From assembly GCA_029934675.1 (NCBI GenBank), contig JAOZLT010000051.1, forward strand, positions 1 to 8,747: a DNA stretch of 8,747 nt. The letters are read 5' to 3'. Under the pieces are notes generated by a model. The model was not told the origin of the DNA, did no database searches, and worked only from the letters and a program-made list of their open reading frames with translations. The translations under genes and the position numbers were made by a program. Source of the DNA: Candidatus Altimarinota bacterium. GTDB taxonomy: Bacteria; Patescibacteriota; Gracilibacteria; UM-FILTER-43-11. Position 1 is the stretch's first letter, and each line of letters starts with the position of its first letter. This document shows positions 1 to 6,016 of the stretch, one piece after another.

Positions 1-18
1 GCAGAATTCAGTATAACA

Positions 19-87
19 AAATGTAAAAATGAAAAATCTAAAATGCTAAATTGAATGCGAAATCAGAAATGCGAATTGCGAAATCCA
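19..87. repeat. Degenerate 7-bp periodic array downstream of lepA
   Basis: This AT-rich stretch can be cut into ten consecutive units, nine of 7 bp and one of 6 bp. Each is a variant of AAATSNN; examples are AAATGTA at 19-25, AAATCAG at 60-66, AAATGCG at 67-73 and AATTGCG at 74-80. It starts immediately after the lepA stop codon on the minus strand. No gene is visible in it. A similarly phased array lies at 5881-5972, which suggests a recurring intergenic sequence type in this genome. In DNA this AT-rich, some periodicity can arise by chance. Confidence 0.5.
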
Positions 88-89
88 AA

Positions 90-1910
90 CTAATCCTTTT
101 TAAGGATTGCTTGGAAGGCTTCCTGCGGTAAACTCACTCCTCCCATCTGTTTCCTCCGCTTCTTGCCGGCTTTCTGTTTTTTTAATAGTTTGTTTTTACG
201 TGTAACATCTCCTCCATACAATTTAGCCGTTACATCCTTTCGTAATGCCGATAGTGTTTCTCGTGCAATTATTTTACCACCAATGGCTGCCTGAATTTTT
301 ACCTGAAATTGGTGGCGGGGGATAATCTCCTTCAGCTTCTTACATAGTCGGTTACCTAAAGTCTGAGCCTCAGACCTATGACACATGGCGCTCAGCCCAT
401 CGATTACTTCATCAGCTACATATATATCAAGTTTTATTAAATCTTCCACTCTATAATTCAAAAAATCATAATTCATAGATGCGTATCCACTACTTACATT
501 TTTCAAATTATCATAAAAATCTAAAATCACTGTAGCAAGTGGCATTTCAAAAAGCAGAAGTACACGTTCTTCATCTATATAGGTAAGATTTAAATATGTA
601 CCACGTCGCTGTTGAACGATTTTCATAATATTTCCAACACTGTCCTTAGGGCATACAATTTCCATCTTTACCCACGGCTCAGCAATGGAATCAACATGGC
701 TTCTATCCACTAGGGCGGCTGGCGAAGAAATTGTTTCCTCCTTGCCGTCATTTGTTTTAACAATATAAGAAACAGATGGAGCAGTTACTATCAAATCCAA
801 ATCATATTCCCGCTCCAATCTCTCCCTTACAATATCCATATGCAGAAGTCCCAGAAAGCCACATTGGAATCCGGATCCAAGCGCAGGGGACTGGTCGGGT
901 TCGTAAGTAAGAGCCGCATCATTTAGGGTAAGTTTCTCAAGTGAATCTCTAAGTTGAGGAAAATCATCTCCATCAATACAATAAATCCCCGCATACACCA
1001 TCGGCACTACAGTTTTGTATCCTGGTAGCGGTTTAGGCTCACTCGCACTTGAGACTCGCACTTGAGACTTGTAAATCGTATCTCCCACTCTTGCTTCACC
1101 CACACTCTTCAATCCAGTCACAACATACCCAACTTCACCCGAAAGAAGCTCTTTTTGCGATTCGTATTGTGGTCGAAAGTAACCAATATCAGTTACTTCA
1201 ATATCAGTTTTAGCATTCAAAAAACGTAAGCTGTCACCTTTTTTAAAAGTCCCGCTTACCATACGTACATACGCCACAACTCCTCTATATGTATCGTAAA
1301 CAGAATCAAAAACCAAAGCCTTAGCCTCATTATCATCGGTTATTTTAAGCTGTTTGCGCATGCCGGATTCATCTGGGGATGGGACTCTTTTAATAATAGC
1401 TTCCAATAATTCTTCTACATTCTCACCGGTTTTTGCAGAAACTTCAATTACCTCCTCTTTGGGGATTGCTAGTGCATTTTCAATCTCAATTTTTATTCTT
1501 TCCGGATCGGCCGCAGGCATATCGATTTTGTTGATAACCGGGATAATTTTCAAATCAAATTCCATCGCCATATATAGGTTAGCCAAAGTTTGCGCCTCAA
1601 TTCCCTGAGTAGCATCAATAACCAAAATCGCACCCTCGCAAGCAGCAATACTCCTACTTACTTCATACGTAAAATCCACATGCCCTGGTGTGTCGATGAG
1701 ATTAAGGATATACCCATTCCAATCCATTCGTACAGGTTGGAGTTTTATGGTAATCCCACGTTCCTGCTCCAATTCCATCGTATCCAGCATCTGTCCATGT
1801 TTCATGTCTCGTTTAGCAACAGTTCCAGTAGTTTCCAAAAACCTATCCGCTAAAGTGGATTTTCCGTGGTCAATATGAGCGATGATGCAGAAGTTGCGGA
1901 TGTTTTTCAT
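90..1910 (-). CDS. lepA: Elongation factor 4 (LepA), ribosome-associated GTPase
   Basis: LepA/EF4 is a translational GTPase that binds the ribosome and influences elongation and subunit biogenesis. The 606-residue product matches the family's usual ~600. Visible motifs are G1 AHIDHGKST (11-19), the G2 region RGITI (51-55), G3 DTPGH (73-77), G4 NKID (127-130) and G5 SAK (158-160). The EF-G-like domains follow, with the LepA signature CGFLGLLHM, and then the LepA-specific C-terminal domain ending in PQEAFQAILKKD. I chose the ATG at 1910 because family members begin near MKNIRNFCIIAHIDHGKST. A TTG at 1949 would add 13 atypical residues and overlaps a possible -35 box. There is no Shine-Dalgarno close to the ATG; an AGGGGG lies about 24 nt upstream. 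The stop is TAG. A 7-bp inverted repeat (92-108) covers the last codons. The segment between VGDT and LPGYK is about 5 residues longer than in E. coli, where a short tandem repeat lies (1037-1070). Confidence 0.97.
   Translation of the reverse strand: MKNIRNFCIIAHIDHGKSTLADRFLETTGTVAKRDMKHGQMLDTMELEQERGITIKLQPVRMDWNGYILNLIDTPGHVDFTYEVSRSIAACEGAILVIDATQGIEAQTLANLYMAMEFDLKIIPVINKIDMPAADPERIKIEIENALAIPKEEVIEVSAKTGENVEELLEAIIKRVPSPDESGMRKQLKITDDNEAKALVFDSVYDTYRGVVAYVRMVSGTFKKGDSLRFLNAKTDIEVTDIGYFRPQYESQKELLSGEVGYVVTGLKSVGEARVGDTIYKSQVRVSSASEPKPLPGYKTVVPMVYAGIYCIDGDDFPQLRDSLEKLTLNDAALTYEPDQSPALGSGFQCGFLGLLHMDIVRERLEREYDLDLIVTAPSVSYIVKTNDGKEETISSPAALVDRSHVDSIAEPWVKMEIVCPKDSVGNIMKIVQQRRGTYLNLTYIDEERVLLLFEMPLATVILDFYDNLKNVSSGYASMNYDFLNYRVEDLIKLDIYVADEVIDGLSAMCHRSEAQTLGNRLCKKLKEIIPRHQFQVKIQAAIGGKIIARETLSALRKDVTAKLYGGDVTRKNKLLKKQKAGKKRRKQMGGVSLPQEAFQAILKKD
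1037..1070 (-). repeat. Short tandem repeat inside lepA (13-bp unit, ~2.2 copies)
   Basis: On the plus strand, ACTCGCACTTGAG occurs at 1041-1053 and again, identically, at 1054-1066, followed by the first bases of a third copy. Read on the coding strand the block splits into units of 7, 7, 6, 7 and 7 bp, such as AAGTCTC and AAGTGCG. It encodes the stretch around KSQVRVSSASE, between the VGDT and LPGYK motifs of LepA. E. coli LepA has about five fewer residues there, as I recall its sequence. The frame stays open. Confidence 0.85.
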
Positions 1911-1920
1911 GGGCAGAAAG

Positions 1921-1949
1921 AGTTTATCGGAAAACCCCCTGATATTCAA
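1921..1949 (-). promoter_or_regulatory. Possible lepA promoter giving a near-leaderless mRNA
   Basis: On the minus strand TTGAAT (1949-1944) is separated by 17 bp from TAAACT (1926-1921). Each matches the sigma-70 consensus at 4 of 6 positions. Transcription would begin only a few bases before the ATG at 1910, which would fit the missing Shine-Dalgarno sequence. In AT-rich DNA such matches are common, so this is weak. Confidence 0.28.
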
Positions 1950-1958
1950 TACAAGGTC

Positions 1959-1987
1959 TTGACTTTATTGGTGTAATAAGTTACACT
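1959..1987 (+). promoter_or_regulatory. Promoter of the wHTH-MNT/HEPN/ATPase operon
   Basis: TTGACT (1959-1964, 5 of 6 consensus) is followed after 17 bp by TACACT (1982-1987, 4 of 6). The predicted start is near 1994, leaving a leader of about 19 nt before the ATG at 2013. The -10 box overlaps the first palindrome, and the predicted start overlaps the second. That is a typical repressor arrangement. Confidence 0.55.
1972..1985. promoter_or_regulatory. Operator-like palindrome 1 (TGTAA-N4-TTACA)
   Basis: TGTAATAAGTTACA has perfect 5-bp arms. The flanking G and C extend the arms to 6 bp (1971-1986). It overlaps the spacer and -10 box of the predicted operon promoter. It shares both arms exactly with the site at 1994-2007, which argues for a sequence-specific dimeric regulator rather than a chance palindrome. 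Confidence 0.65.
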
Positions 1988-1993
1988 AATTGA

Positions 1994-2007
1994 TGTAAAT
2001 ATTTACA
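1994..2007. promoter_or_regulatory. Operator-like palindrome 2 (TGTAA-N4-TTACA)
   Basis: TGTAAATATTTACA is a full 14-bp perfect palindrome. It has the same arms as the first site, and its centre lies 22 bp away, close to two helical turns, so both would face the same side of the DNA. It ends 5 bp before the start codon at 2013 and covers the predicted transcription start. The likely binder is the winged-helix protein encoded just downstream (inference). Confidence 0.65.
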
Positions 2008-2012
2008 CTATC

Positions 2013-2558
2013 ATGATAAGTTTTCGTTCAAAAATTGTTCAGGCTTTATTCAGCTACTTATTTCTTCACAATAAACAAGAGTTGTATGTTAACCAGATGG
2101 CACGACTATTTGATGTTGATCGTGGTAATTTAGTGAGAAAGCTTCATGAGCTTGAAAAAGAAGGCTTTCTTAAATCCAGACGACATGCAAATCTCAAATA
2201 TTATTCACTGAATTCAGATTATCCGCTTTTGAATGAATATAAAAAAATTATTTTAAAAACTGTCGGCATCGAACATGAATTAAAAGAGATTTTTTCAAGA
2301 ATTAAAGGCGTAAAGCATCTTTATATTTATGGCTCTTATGCTCAGGATCGCATGGATGCTTATAGTGATATAGATTTACTGATTGTTGGAAAATGTCCTC
2401 ATTTATTGATTGAAGAAATTGTTTCAAGGCTTCAAAGAAAAATTCATCGAGAAATCAATGTTATTGATTTTGATGAGAAAGAATTCCAAAATAGAAAAGA
2501 AGAAAGTGATCCGTTTATTACTGATATATTAGACAGGCCAAATATCAAAATTATTTAA
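2013..2558 (+). CDS. Winged-helix / MNT-type nucleotidyltransferase, antitoxin-like regulator
   Basis: This 181-residue protein joins two domains. Residues ~5-70 form an ArsR-like winged helix-turn-helix (MARLFDVDRGNLVRKLHELE, then a wing around SRRHANLKYYSLN). Residues ~85-175 form a minimal nucleotidyltransferase with the signature GS (107-108) followed by SDID (118-121), where D119 and D121 are the metal ligands. A third acid may be D152 or D154 in INVIDFD; this is uncertain. In MntA/HepT-type systems such an enzyme AMPylates and silences the HEPN partner; here the HEPN gene starts 1 nt after the stop. The fused DNA-binding domain and the two palindromes upstream suggest autoregulation (inference). 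There is no Shine-Dalgarno. The ATG at 2013 was chosen because the wHTH begins at once and the predicted promoter leaves only a short leader. Family assignment is confident; the antitoxin role is inferred. Confidence 0.88.
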   Translation: MISFRSKIVQALFSYLFLHNKQELYVNQMARLFDVDRGNLVRKLHELEKEGFLKSRRHANLKYYSLNSDYPLLNEYKKIILKTVGIEHELKEIFSRIKGVKHLYIYGSYAQDRMDAYSDIDLLIVGKCPHLLIEEIVSRLQRKIHREINVIDFDEKEFQNRKEESDPFITDILDRPNIKII

Positions 2559-2559
2559 A

Positions 2560-2961
2560 ATGACTTTTACTTCAGAACATTTTCAAAAAAGGAAATTTAC
2601 TAAAGAGCAAATCAATGCTTACTTTAAAAACGCAGAACGAGATTTAAAAATTGCAGGTTCTAATAATACAAGTGAGGTTATTTTTACTTTTACATATCAA
2701 GCTTTTTTGAAACTCGGTATTACTCTAATAGCTTACAAAGGATATAAGATTAAAAGTAAACAGGGGTATCATGTTCGTACTATTCAGGAGTTTTCCGATA
2801 TATTATCTGATGAGAGTGTTGGTATTTATGGCGAGGCAATGAGACGTAAACGTAATATTGATCTTTACGCTGGCGGAACACTGGTTACAAATAAAGAAGC
2901 CAGGGAATACTTTAAATTTACAAAATCTATACTGGAAAAAGTAAAACAAATAACATCTTAA
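2560..2961 (+). CDS. HEPN-domain protein, putative toxin or NTase partner
   Basis: This 133-residue protein looks all-helical. It carries features of HEPN proteins paired with MNT nucleotidyltransferases: an N-terminal amphipathic helix (KEQINAYFKNAERDLKIA), a second helix (YQAFLKLGITLIAYKGYK), a GYH motif at 69-71, and a C-terminal RRKRNIDLY segment followed by an acidic/basic helix (NKEAREYFKF). Classical HEPN RNases have R-X4-6-H. Here R98-N99 is followed at the His position by Y103, giving R-X4-Y, so RNase activity cannot be assumed. The RxRNxxxY form resembles a HEPN subgroup I recall as SAV_6107-like. The gene starts 1 nt after the nucleotidyltransferase stop, so translation is probably coupled. 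It most likely forms a complex with that protein; whether it is a toxin is unknown. Confidence 0.75.
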   Translation: MTFTSEHFQKRKFTKEQINAYFKNAERDLKIAGSNNTSEVIFTFTYQAFLKLGITLIAYKGYKIKSKQGYHVRTIQEFSDILSDESVGIYGEAMRRKRNIDLYAGGTLVTNKEAREYFKFTKSILEKVKQITS

Positions 2962-2966
2962 ACAAA

Positions 2967-5753
2967 ATGCTAAAGTCTAAAAAAACAGAATTCTTTTATC
3001 AAATTTCAGCCAAAGAAGCGGTTGAGATTCTTAAAACTGACGCAAAAGTCGGACTAACCCAAGTTGATGCTGAGAAGCGTTTGCATGAGTATGGCCCTAA
3101 TAAATTGAAAGAAGGGAAGAAACGTTTGATGATATTTCGGTTTCTAGATCAATTCAAAGATTTGATGATAATTGTTTTAATAATCGCATCATTTTTAGCA
3201 TATTATCTTGGTGATTTTAGGGGAGGGACAATACTTATTATAATAGTAACGGCTAATGCGATAATCGGTTTTTATCAGGAATTTAAAGCAGAAAAAATTC
3301 TAGAATCTCTCAAAAAAATAATACAAGCCAAAGCAATTGTAATTAGAGATGGGCAAAAAAGAGAAATTAGTCAGGAAAAACTAGTACCGGGAGACCTCAT
3401 ATATATGGAAGAAGGAAGTGCAATTCCTGCTGATATCAGGCTTACCGAAACAACAAATTTTAGTACCAACGATTTTATTCTTACTGGTGAATCGGTACCT
3501 CAAGAAAAGTTCGCTGAACTTATAATAGATAAAGAAACTACTCTTACCGATCAAGACAACCTAGTTTTTCTCGGCATTACAGTTGCAAAGGGTAATGCGT
3601 ACGGTATTGTTTATGGAACAGGAATGGAAACAGCCATAGGTCGTATCGCTAAAACAAGTGAGTCTATTAAACGCGATATCTCACCGCTTCAACGAGAGAT
3701 GAATATCCTGGCAAAAGCTCTTACAAAAATAGCAGGAGTAATTGCATTAGGTCTTTTTATTATCAACTTTCTATTCAGTATTGGAGATGGTGATGGATTA
3801 AAATTAACACTTCAGCTTAGTGTTTTATTTGCAATCGGCGTTGCAGCCGCATGTGTTCCGCAAGGTTTGCCGGCACAAGTTTCAGTCGCACTTAGTTTAG
3901 GAGTTGGTCGTATGGCTAAACGTAAGGCTGTTGTTCGTAAGCTCTCAGCTGTTGAGACATTGGGCTCAACAATGGTTATATGTTCAGATAAAACAGGTAC
4001 TCTCACAAAAAACGAAATGACTATCACTCATTGCTTTGTAAACGGACGTGAGCTTGAAGTTTCTGGTAACGGGTATATGCCAAAAGGTTCGATTTTAGAA
4101 GGCGGTAAAAAAATGTCGAAATCTGAATTAAATAAAATAAAACAGTTTTTTGAAGATGGATTTTTAGCATCAAATGGTCGTGTTAATCCGCCTGACCGTA
4201 ATCATAAAGGTTGGTATGCAATTGGAGACCCTACAGAGGCTGCATTTACTCCATTGGCATTAAAAGCAGGGCTAAAACTAGAAGATTTAGACAAACGTTT
4301 TCCATTATTCCGTGAATTTCCATTCGATAGTGACCGCAAACGTATGACTATAATTCGAAAACATAAGGGTAAATATATCGGTTATATGAAAGGAGGTTTA
4401 GAAAGTATTATTGAAGTATGTACTCATATAAATAACGGAGGAACAGTAGTTGAGTTTACAGATAAAGAGAAGAAAAAGATTTTAAAAAAAGGTGAAAAGT
4501 TCGCAAGTCAGGCACTTCGAGTTATTGCTTTGGCTTACAGAGACTTTAAAACCCCGAAAGCGACATTGTCCAATGTCGCTTTCGGGGTTCTCGAACAGAA
4601 ATTCATATTCTCCGGTTTTGTAACAATGCTCGACCCTCCTAGAATTGGCGTAAAGGAAGCTATAAAAACCACCTACGATGCCCACATTCGTATAATGATG
4701 ATAACGGGGGATAATGCTGTAACAGCAAAAGCAATTGCCGAGCGCATAGGCATGAAGGGGTGTGGTACTCAAAAAACTGGAAGCGACAATGGTAACTGTC
4801 GGTTGGAGGTATATTCAGGCGACCAAATCAAGAACTTTTCAGACAAAAAACTCAGCAATATTTTAAAATCTCGTTCAGTTGTATTTTCACGCGTATCGCC
4901 ACAAGATAAATTTCGTATAGTCACATTGCTCAAAAAAATGGGCAATATAGTAGCGGTTACTGGTGATGGGGTAAATGATACATTAAGCTTGAAAAAATCC
5001 GATATCGGTGTTGCTATGGGAAAGATGGGCTCTGAAGTAGCTAAAGAAGCATCTGAAATCGTTTTACTGGATGATAATTTTCGTACGCTAACCTCTGCTA
5101 TAAAAGAAGGAAGAACAATTTTTAAGAATTTGAAAAAAACCATAATGTCATCCATAACATCAAATAATGGAGAACTGGCATGTGTATTACTCGGTTTTAT
5201 TGGTGTAGCGCTCGGATTACCTATTCCAATTACCGCAGTCCAAATATTAGCAATAGATTTAGTAGGGGAAATGCTCCCCTTAACTGCGCTCACTTTTGAT
5301 CCACCTGAAAAGCATATACTCAAAGAACCACCGCGTGATTTAAATGAGCATATTATTAATAAAAAAAGCCTTCTAAACCTCATTTTTTACGGTTTCTGGA
5401 TGGGGGCTAGTGGTTATTTTTCATTTGTGATGGTGTATTATGTTGGTGGTGCATCAGTTGAAACAGGAAGAGCTGCGGCATACTGCGGAATTATTTTGTG
5501 TCAGTATATAAATATTTTATCGCGCAGAACTGAAGAAACAATATTTACCAGTTATTTGTTTACCAACAAACAGCTATGGGGCTCATTTCTAATATCCATA
5601 ATAGCTGTAATGATATTGATTTATCCACCATCAGTTTCAATTTGGTTCGGTTTTGAACCACTCACATTAACTCAGTGGATGTACCCAATAATCGGCGCTT
5701 TGGTATTCCTATTCTGGCAAGAGGGAAGGAAAATGGTTTTAAGAATCAGGTAA
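2967..5753 (+). CDS. P2-type cation-transporting ATPase, Na,K-ATPase-like (P2C-like)
   Basis: This 928-residue membrane pump uses ATP to move a cation across the cytoplasmic membrane. Domains in order are a cation-ATPase N-terminal domain (~8-80), M1-M2, the actuator with TGES (173-176), M3-M4, the phosphorylation domain with DKTGT (D341), the nucleotide-binding domain with GDPTEAA (420-426) and KGG (475-477), then DPPR (556-559), TGDN (580-583), TGDGVND (665-671), and M5-M10. Several stretches look more like Na,K-ATPase than SERCA: YQEFKAEKILESLKK, AVETLGST, LLDDNF and the M6 IDL. Unusual residues are the M4 motif PQGLP (Q299, where Glu is usual), M6 IDLVGE, and NDTLSLKK in place of NDAPALKK. 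M5 Glu736 is kept. The transported ion cannot be read from sequence. It starts 5 nt after the HEPN gene without a Shine-Dalgarno and is probably co-transcribed. It contains a perfect 19-bp inverted repeat (4550-4589). Confidence 0.95.
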   Translation: MLKSKKTEFFYQISAKEAVEILKTDAKVGLTQVDAEKRLHEYGPNKLKEGKKRLMIFRFLDQFKDLMIIVLIIASFLAYYLGDFRGGTILIIIVTANAIIGFYQEFKAEKILESLKKIIQAKAIVIRDGQKREISQEKLVPGDLIYMEEGSAIPADIRLTETTNFSTNDFILTGESVPQEKFAELIIDKETTLTDQDNLVFLGITVAKGNAYGIVYGTGMETAIGRIAKTSESIKRDISPLQREMNILAKALTKIAGVIALGLFIINFLFSIGDGDGLKLTLQLSVLFAIGVAAACVPQGLPAQVSVALSLGVGRMAKRKAVVRKLSAVETLGSTMVICSDKTGTLTKNEMTITHCFVNGRELEVSGNGYMPKGSILEGGKKMSKSELNKIKQFFEDGFLASNGRVNPPDRNHKGWYAIGDPTEAAFTPLALKAGLKLEDLDKRFPLFREFPFDSDRKRMTIIRKHKGKYIGYMKGGLESIIEVCTHINNGGTVVEFTDKEKKKILKKGEKFASQALRVIALAYRDFKTPKATLSNVAFGVLEQKFIFSGFVTMLDPPRIGVKEAIKTTYDAHIRIMMITGDNAVTAKAIAERIGMKGCGTQKTGSDNGNCRLEVYSGDQIKNFSDKKLSNILKSRSVVFSRVSPQDKFRIVTLLKKMGNIVAVTGDGVNDTLSLKKSDIGVAMGKMGSEVAKEASEIVLLDDNFRTLTSAIKEGRTIFKNLKKTIMSSITSNNGELACVLLGFIGVALGLPIPITAVQILAIDLVGEMLPLTALTFDPPEKHILKEPPRDLNEHIINKKSLLNLIFYGFWMGASGYFSFVMVYYVGGASVETGRAAAYCGIILCQYINILSRRTEETIFTSYLFTNKQLWGSFLISIIAVMILIYPPSVSIWFGFEPLTLTQWMYPIIGALVFLFWQEGRKMVLRIR
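4550..4589. repeat. Perfect 19-bp inverted repeat inside the ATPase gene
   Basis: The arm AACCCCGAAAGCGACATTG (4550-4568) is followed by a 2-base TC centre and its exact reverse complement (4571-4589). It encodes residues ~528-541 (KTPKATLSNVAFGV), in the variable stretch between the nucleotide-binding domain and the DPPR motif. It is more GC-rich than its surroundings and is not followed by a T tract, so it is not a normal terminator. It could be a coding-compatible mobile palindrome or an mRNA hairpin. Confidence 0.9.
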
Positions 5754-5758
5754 ATAAA

Positions 5759-5856
5759 TGTCTGACCACTGATTTATTGGATTATACAGATTTACCTAGA
5801 TGGATTAAATTGATTCATTTAAATCCTATAATCCAGTAAATTAAATGGTTCAGACA
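5759..5856. repeat. ~98-bp imperfect inverted repeat (MITE-like or stem-loop)
   Basis: The arms are at 5759-5794 and 5820-5856. Their ends are TGTCTGA and TCAGACA, which are exact complements, and the arms share the core GGATTATA. They pair over most of their length with a few mismatches and small bulges around a 25-nt centre. The left half also shows GATT at about 9-bp steps (5771, 5780, 5789, 5803, 5812). It starts 5 nt after the ATPase stop. No target-site duplication or transposase is visible, and there is no T tract. It may act as a transcript end or processing structure, or be a small non-autonomous element. Confidence 0.6.
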
Positions 5857-5880
5857 AGTGTGCAATGATGGGCTATCCAA

Positions 5881-5972
5881 TTTTAGACTTTTGACTATTT
5901 GAACTTTTTTGTAATTTAGAATTTGTATATTGGAATTTCCTTCGATTTTCAAGTTTCGAGTTTCGAGTTTTT
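5881..5972. repeat. Degenerate 7-bp periodic array upstream of the permease gene
   Basis: This T-rich stretch falls into mostly 7-bp units, such as TTTTAGA (5881-5887), CTTTTGA (5888-5894), ATTTAGA (5914-5920), ATTTGTA (5921-5927) and ATTTTCA (5945-5951). It ends in two exact copies of AGTTTCG (5952-5958 and 5959-5965) and a partial third. It resembles the array at 19-87 and, in its last units, the coding-strand repeat in lepA (AAGTCTC). No gene or clear promoter is seen in the rest of the 263-bp gap. Confidence 0.5.
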
Positions 5973-6016
5973 GTAGTATCGTTATATCGAAAATAATTAC
6001 AACATAAACAGAATCA

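Noticed and set aside
92..108. AATCCTT/AAGGATT hairpin as a lepA terminator
   Set aside because: It overlaps the final codons, has a short stem and is not followed by a T tract on the minus strand.
1354..1878. Three plus-strand open frames opposite lepA
   Set aside because: They lie entirely antisense to conserved lepA codons and show no family features; they are shadows of the real gene.
1911..1949. 13-residue N-terminal extension of LepA from a TTG start
   Set aside because: LepA proteins normally start right before the RNFCIIAHIDHGKST region. The extension is not family-like and overlaps a possible -35 box.
3812..5383. Minus-strand open frames of 71, 96 and 204 codons opposite the ATPase
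   Set aside because: They are antisense to conserved P-type ATPase motifs, their translations are low-complexity Ser/Ile-rich, and no start signals are seen.
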